A DNA stretch of 6,354 nucleotides from assembly GCA_046498405.1 (NCBI GenBank), contig JAWOAS010000190.1:1-6354 (forward strand), given 5' to 3'. The position numbers and the translations under genes were made by a program. Each line of letters starts with the position of its first letter. Position 1 is the first letter of the stretch. The notes under the pieces were generated by a model. That model did no database searches, had not been told where the DNA came from, and saw only the letters and a program-made list of their open reading frames with translations. Shown here in pieces: positions 5,193 to 6,354 of this stretch. This stretch comes from T1Sed10-49 sp046498405. GTDB lineage: Bacteria; Actinomycetota; Nitriliruptoria; Euzebyales; Egibacteraceae.

Positions 5193-6158
5193 ATGGAGCC
5201 CTTCCTCGCCGGTGCGCCCCGCCTGCCCGTCACGCCGATCGGCCTCGGCCTCGCCGCAGTCGGCCGGCCCGCCTACCTCACCCCCGGCCGCGACGCCGAC
5301 CTCGGAGAGGACCGCTCGGTGGAGGCGCTCGAGGCCGTCACCCACGCCGTGCTCGACGCCGCCTACGCCCGTGGGGTGCGCTACCTCGACGCCGCGCGCT
5401 CCTACGGCCGCGCCGAGGCCTTCCTCGCGACCTGGCTCGCCGACCGCGCGCCCGACGACGTCACCGTCGCCTCGAAGTGGGGCTACCGCTACACGGGAGG
5501 GTGGCGGCTCGACGCCCCCGTCCACGAGGTCAAGGACCACGGCGTCGACGCCCTGCGCCGCCAGCTCGCCGAGACCCGCGCCCTGCTCGGCGACGCGCTC
5601 GACGTCTACCAGATCCACTCCGCGACGCTCGACACCGGGGTGCTCGCCGACACCGCGGTCCTCGCCGAGCTCGCCGCGCTCGCCGCCGACGGCGTGACCG
5701 TCGGGCTGACGACGAGCGGGCCACGCCAGGCCGACGCCGTGCGCCAGGGCCTGGCTGCCGAGGTCGACGGAGTCAAGCCCTTCGGCCTCGTCCAGGCGAC
5801 GTGGAACCTCCTCGAGCCCTCGGCAGCCCCCGCGCTGGCCGAGGCCGCCGAGGCCGGCTGGGTCGTCGTCGTCAAGGAGGTCCTCGCCAACGGGCGGCTG
5901 GCCACCGCCGAGGCCGGCCCGCTCGCCGAGGTCGCCGCCCGCCACGACACGACCCCCGACGCCGTGGCGACCGCCGCGACGCTCGCCGAGCCCTGGGGCG
6001 CGGTGGCGCTGTCCGGGGCGGTCACGCCCTCCCAGCTCGCGAGCAACGCCGCCGCGGTCGACGTGCGGCTCGACCGCGACGACCTCGCCGCGCTCGCCGC
6101 GCTCGCCGAGGAGCCGCAGGCCTACTGGCAGGCGCGCAGCGCCCGCCCGTGGACGTGA
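5193..6158 (+). CDS. Aldo/keto reductase family oxidoreductase
   Basis: From the ATG at 5193 the protein has 321 residues, the usual size for the family. It forms a TIM barrel that reduces aldehydes or ketones, normally with NADPH. The catalytic tetrad is complete: Asp66 and Tyr71 in 'RYLDAARSYG', Lys95 in 'VASKWG', and His142 in 'DVYQIHSA'. 'VQATWNLLE' (200-208) fits the strand that stacks on the nicotinamide. 'LSGAVTPSQLASNA' (273-286) fits the C-terminal cofactor motif usually seen as 'PGxxxxxQLxxN'. Residues 96-118 hold a longer loop (GYRYTGGWRLDAPVHEVKDH) that may shape the substrate pocket; the substrate cannot be told. An in-frame TTG at 5178 overlaps the phosphatase stop (TTGA) and has a GGGGGG stretch before it, so the true start could be there, adding five residues (MTARA). 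I prefer the ATG. Either start implies coupling with the phosphatase. Confidence 0.9.
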   Translation: MEPFLAGAPRLPVTPIGLGLAAVGRPAYLTPGRDADLGEDRSVEALEAVTHAVLDAAYARGVRYLDAARSYGRAEAFLATWLADRAPDDVTVASKWGYRYTGGWRLDAPVHEVKDHGVDALRRQLAETRALLGDALDVYQIHSATLDTGVLADTAVLAELAALAADGVTVGLTTSGPRQADAVRQGLAAEVDGVKPFGLVQATWNLLEPSAAPALAEAAEAGWVVVVKEVLANGRLATAEAGPLAEVAARHDTTPDAVATAATLAEPWGAVALSGAVTPSQLASNAAAVDVRLDRDDLAALAALAEEPQAYWQARSARPWT

Positions 6159-6166
6159 GCGCACGG

Positions 6167-6201
6167 CCGGATCCGCGCTCACGCCGCGGACGCTGATCCG
6201 G
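6167..6201 (+). terminator. Hairpin after the aldo/keto reductase, candidate terminator
   Basis: CCGGATCCGCG (6167-6177) pairs with CGCTGATCCGG (6191-6201) with one mismatch and a 13-base loop. It begins nine bases after the reductase stop. There is no T-run. Position and stem strength suggest a terminator for the phosphatase-reductase transcript. Confidence 0.45.
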
Positions 6202-6301
6202 ACCTCGTCCCGCGGGAGGCCATCACCGAGCGTTCGATGACCCGCCGTCGCGGCGCAACCTCGGCGATGCCCTGCCGCAGGGTTGGCCGGGCAGGCTCGC
6301 A

Positions 6302-6319
6302 GCGTCGATGGGTCGACGC
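6302..6319 (+). promoter_or_regulatory. Hairpin just before the ribosome binding site of the next gene
   Basis: GCGTCGA, loop TGGG and TCGACGC form a perfect 7-bp stem. It ends two bases before GGGAGGGG. It could fold in the mRNA leader or be an operator for a dimeric regulator. A smaller hairpin with 5-bp arms (CCCTG and CAGGG, 6270-6282) lies upstream. Otherwise 6202-6301 shows nothing I can name. Confidence 0.3.
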
Positions 6320-6330
6320 GCGGGAGGGGC

Positions 6331-6354
6331 GTGACGGTGGAGCTCGAGGCCCTG
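6331..6354 (+). CDS. Start of a plus-strand gene, cut by the window end
   Basis: GGGAGGGG (6322-6329) precedes GTG at 6331 and an in-frame GTG at 6337. The reading gives MTVELEAL or MELEAL. The second GTG has the better spacing to GGAGG (nine bases against three). Eight residues are too few to suggest a family. Confidence 0.35.

Noticed and set aside
2901..6182. Very long minus-strand open frame (about 1093 codons) antisense to pntAB, pntB, phosphatase and reductase
   Set aside because: Its translation is Gly/Arg/Asp/Val-rich low-complexity sequence with no domain. Extreme GC at third codon positions removes stop codons from antisense frames, and the plus strand holds clear conserved genes across the same span.

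Overview
This is very GC-rich DNA (above 70% G+C by eye, with third codon positions almost all G or C). It carries closely packed genes with strong GGAGGTGA-type ribosome binding sites, GTG starts and TAnnnT -10 boxes. That fits a high-GC actinomycete. The split three-gene transhydrogenase and a RhtA-like exporter would suit a soil lineage such as the Thermoleophilia, but this placement is a guess from style and not a marker-based call.

Layout from left to right. Positions 1-336 hold the end of a cation-pumping P-type ATPase whose reading frame breaks near position 60. Facing it, and overlapping its tail, is a minus-strand EamA/RhtA-type amino-acid exporter gene (302-1171). Its -10 box sits so close to the ATG that the mRNA is probably leaderless. 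After a 162-base divergent intergenic region comes a small plus-strand gene (1334-1657) for an unrecognised protein made of two duplicated four-cysteine zinc-ribbon modules. Next are a hairpin, a -10 box, a perfect 14-base palindrome and a near-perfect Shine-Dalgarno. These lead into a translationally coupled operon, pntAA-pntAB-pntB (1742-4565), encoding proton-translocating NAD(P) transhydrogenase in the split 12-helix arrangement. Downstream are a SixA-like histidine phosphatase (4618-5181) with its own possible promoter and an aldo/keto reductase (5193-6158). The last 196 bases hold a terminator-like hairpin, a second hairpin and the first codons of another plus-strand gene.

Functional picture: the transhydrogenase uses the proton gradient to make NADPH from NADH, and the aldo/keto reductase is expected to use NADPH. 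Any functional link between them, or with the phosphatase and zinc-ribbon protein, rests only on adjacency. The most unusual observation is that the membrane part of the transhydrogenase has no histidine at either of the positions I know for the proton-channel histidine (E. coli beta-His91 is Asn91 here; Thermus alpha2-His42 is Ser41 here). The second most interesting is the duplicated zinc-ribbon protein. I see no RNA genes, CRISPR arrays, insertion sequences or phage genes.
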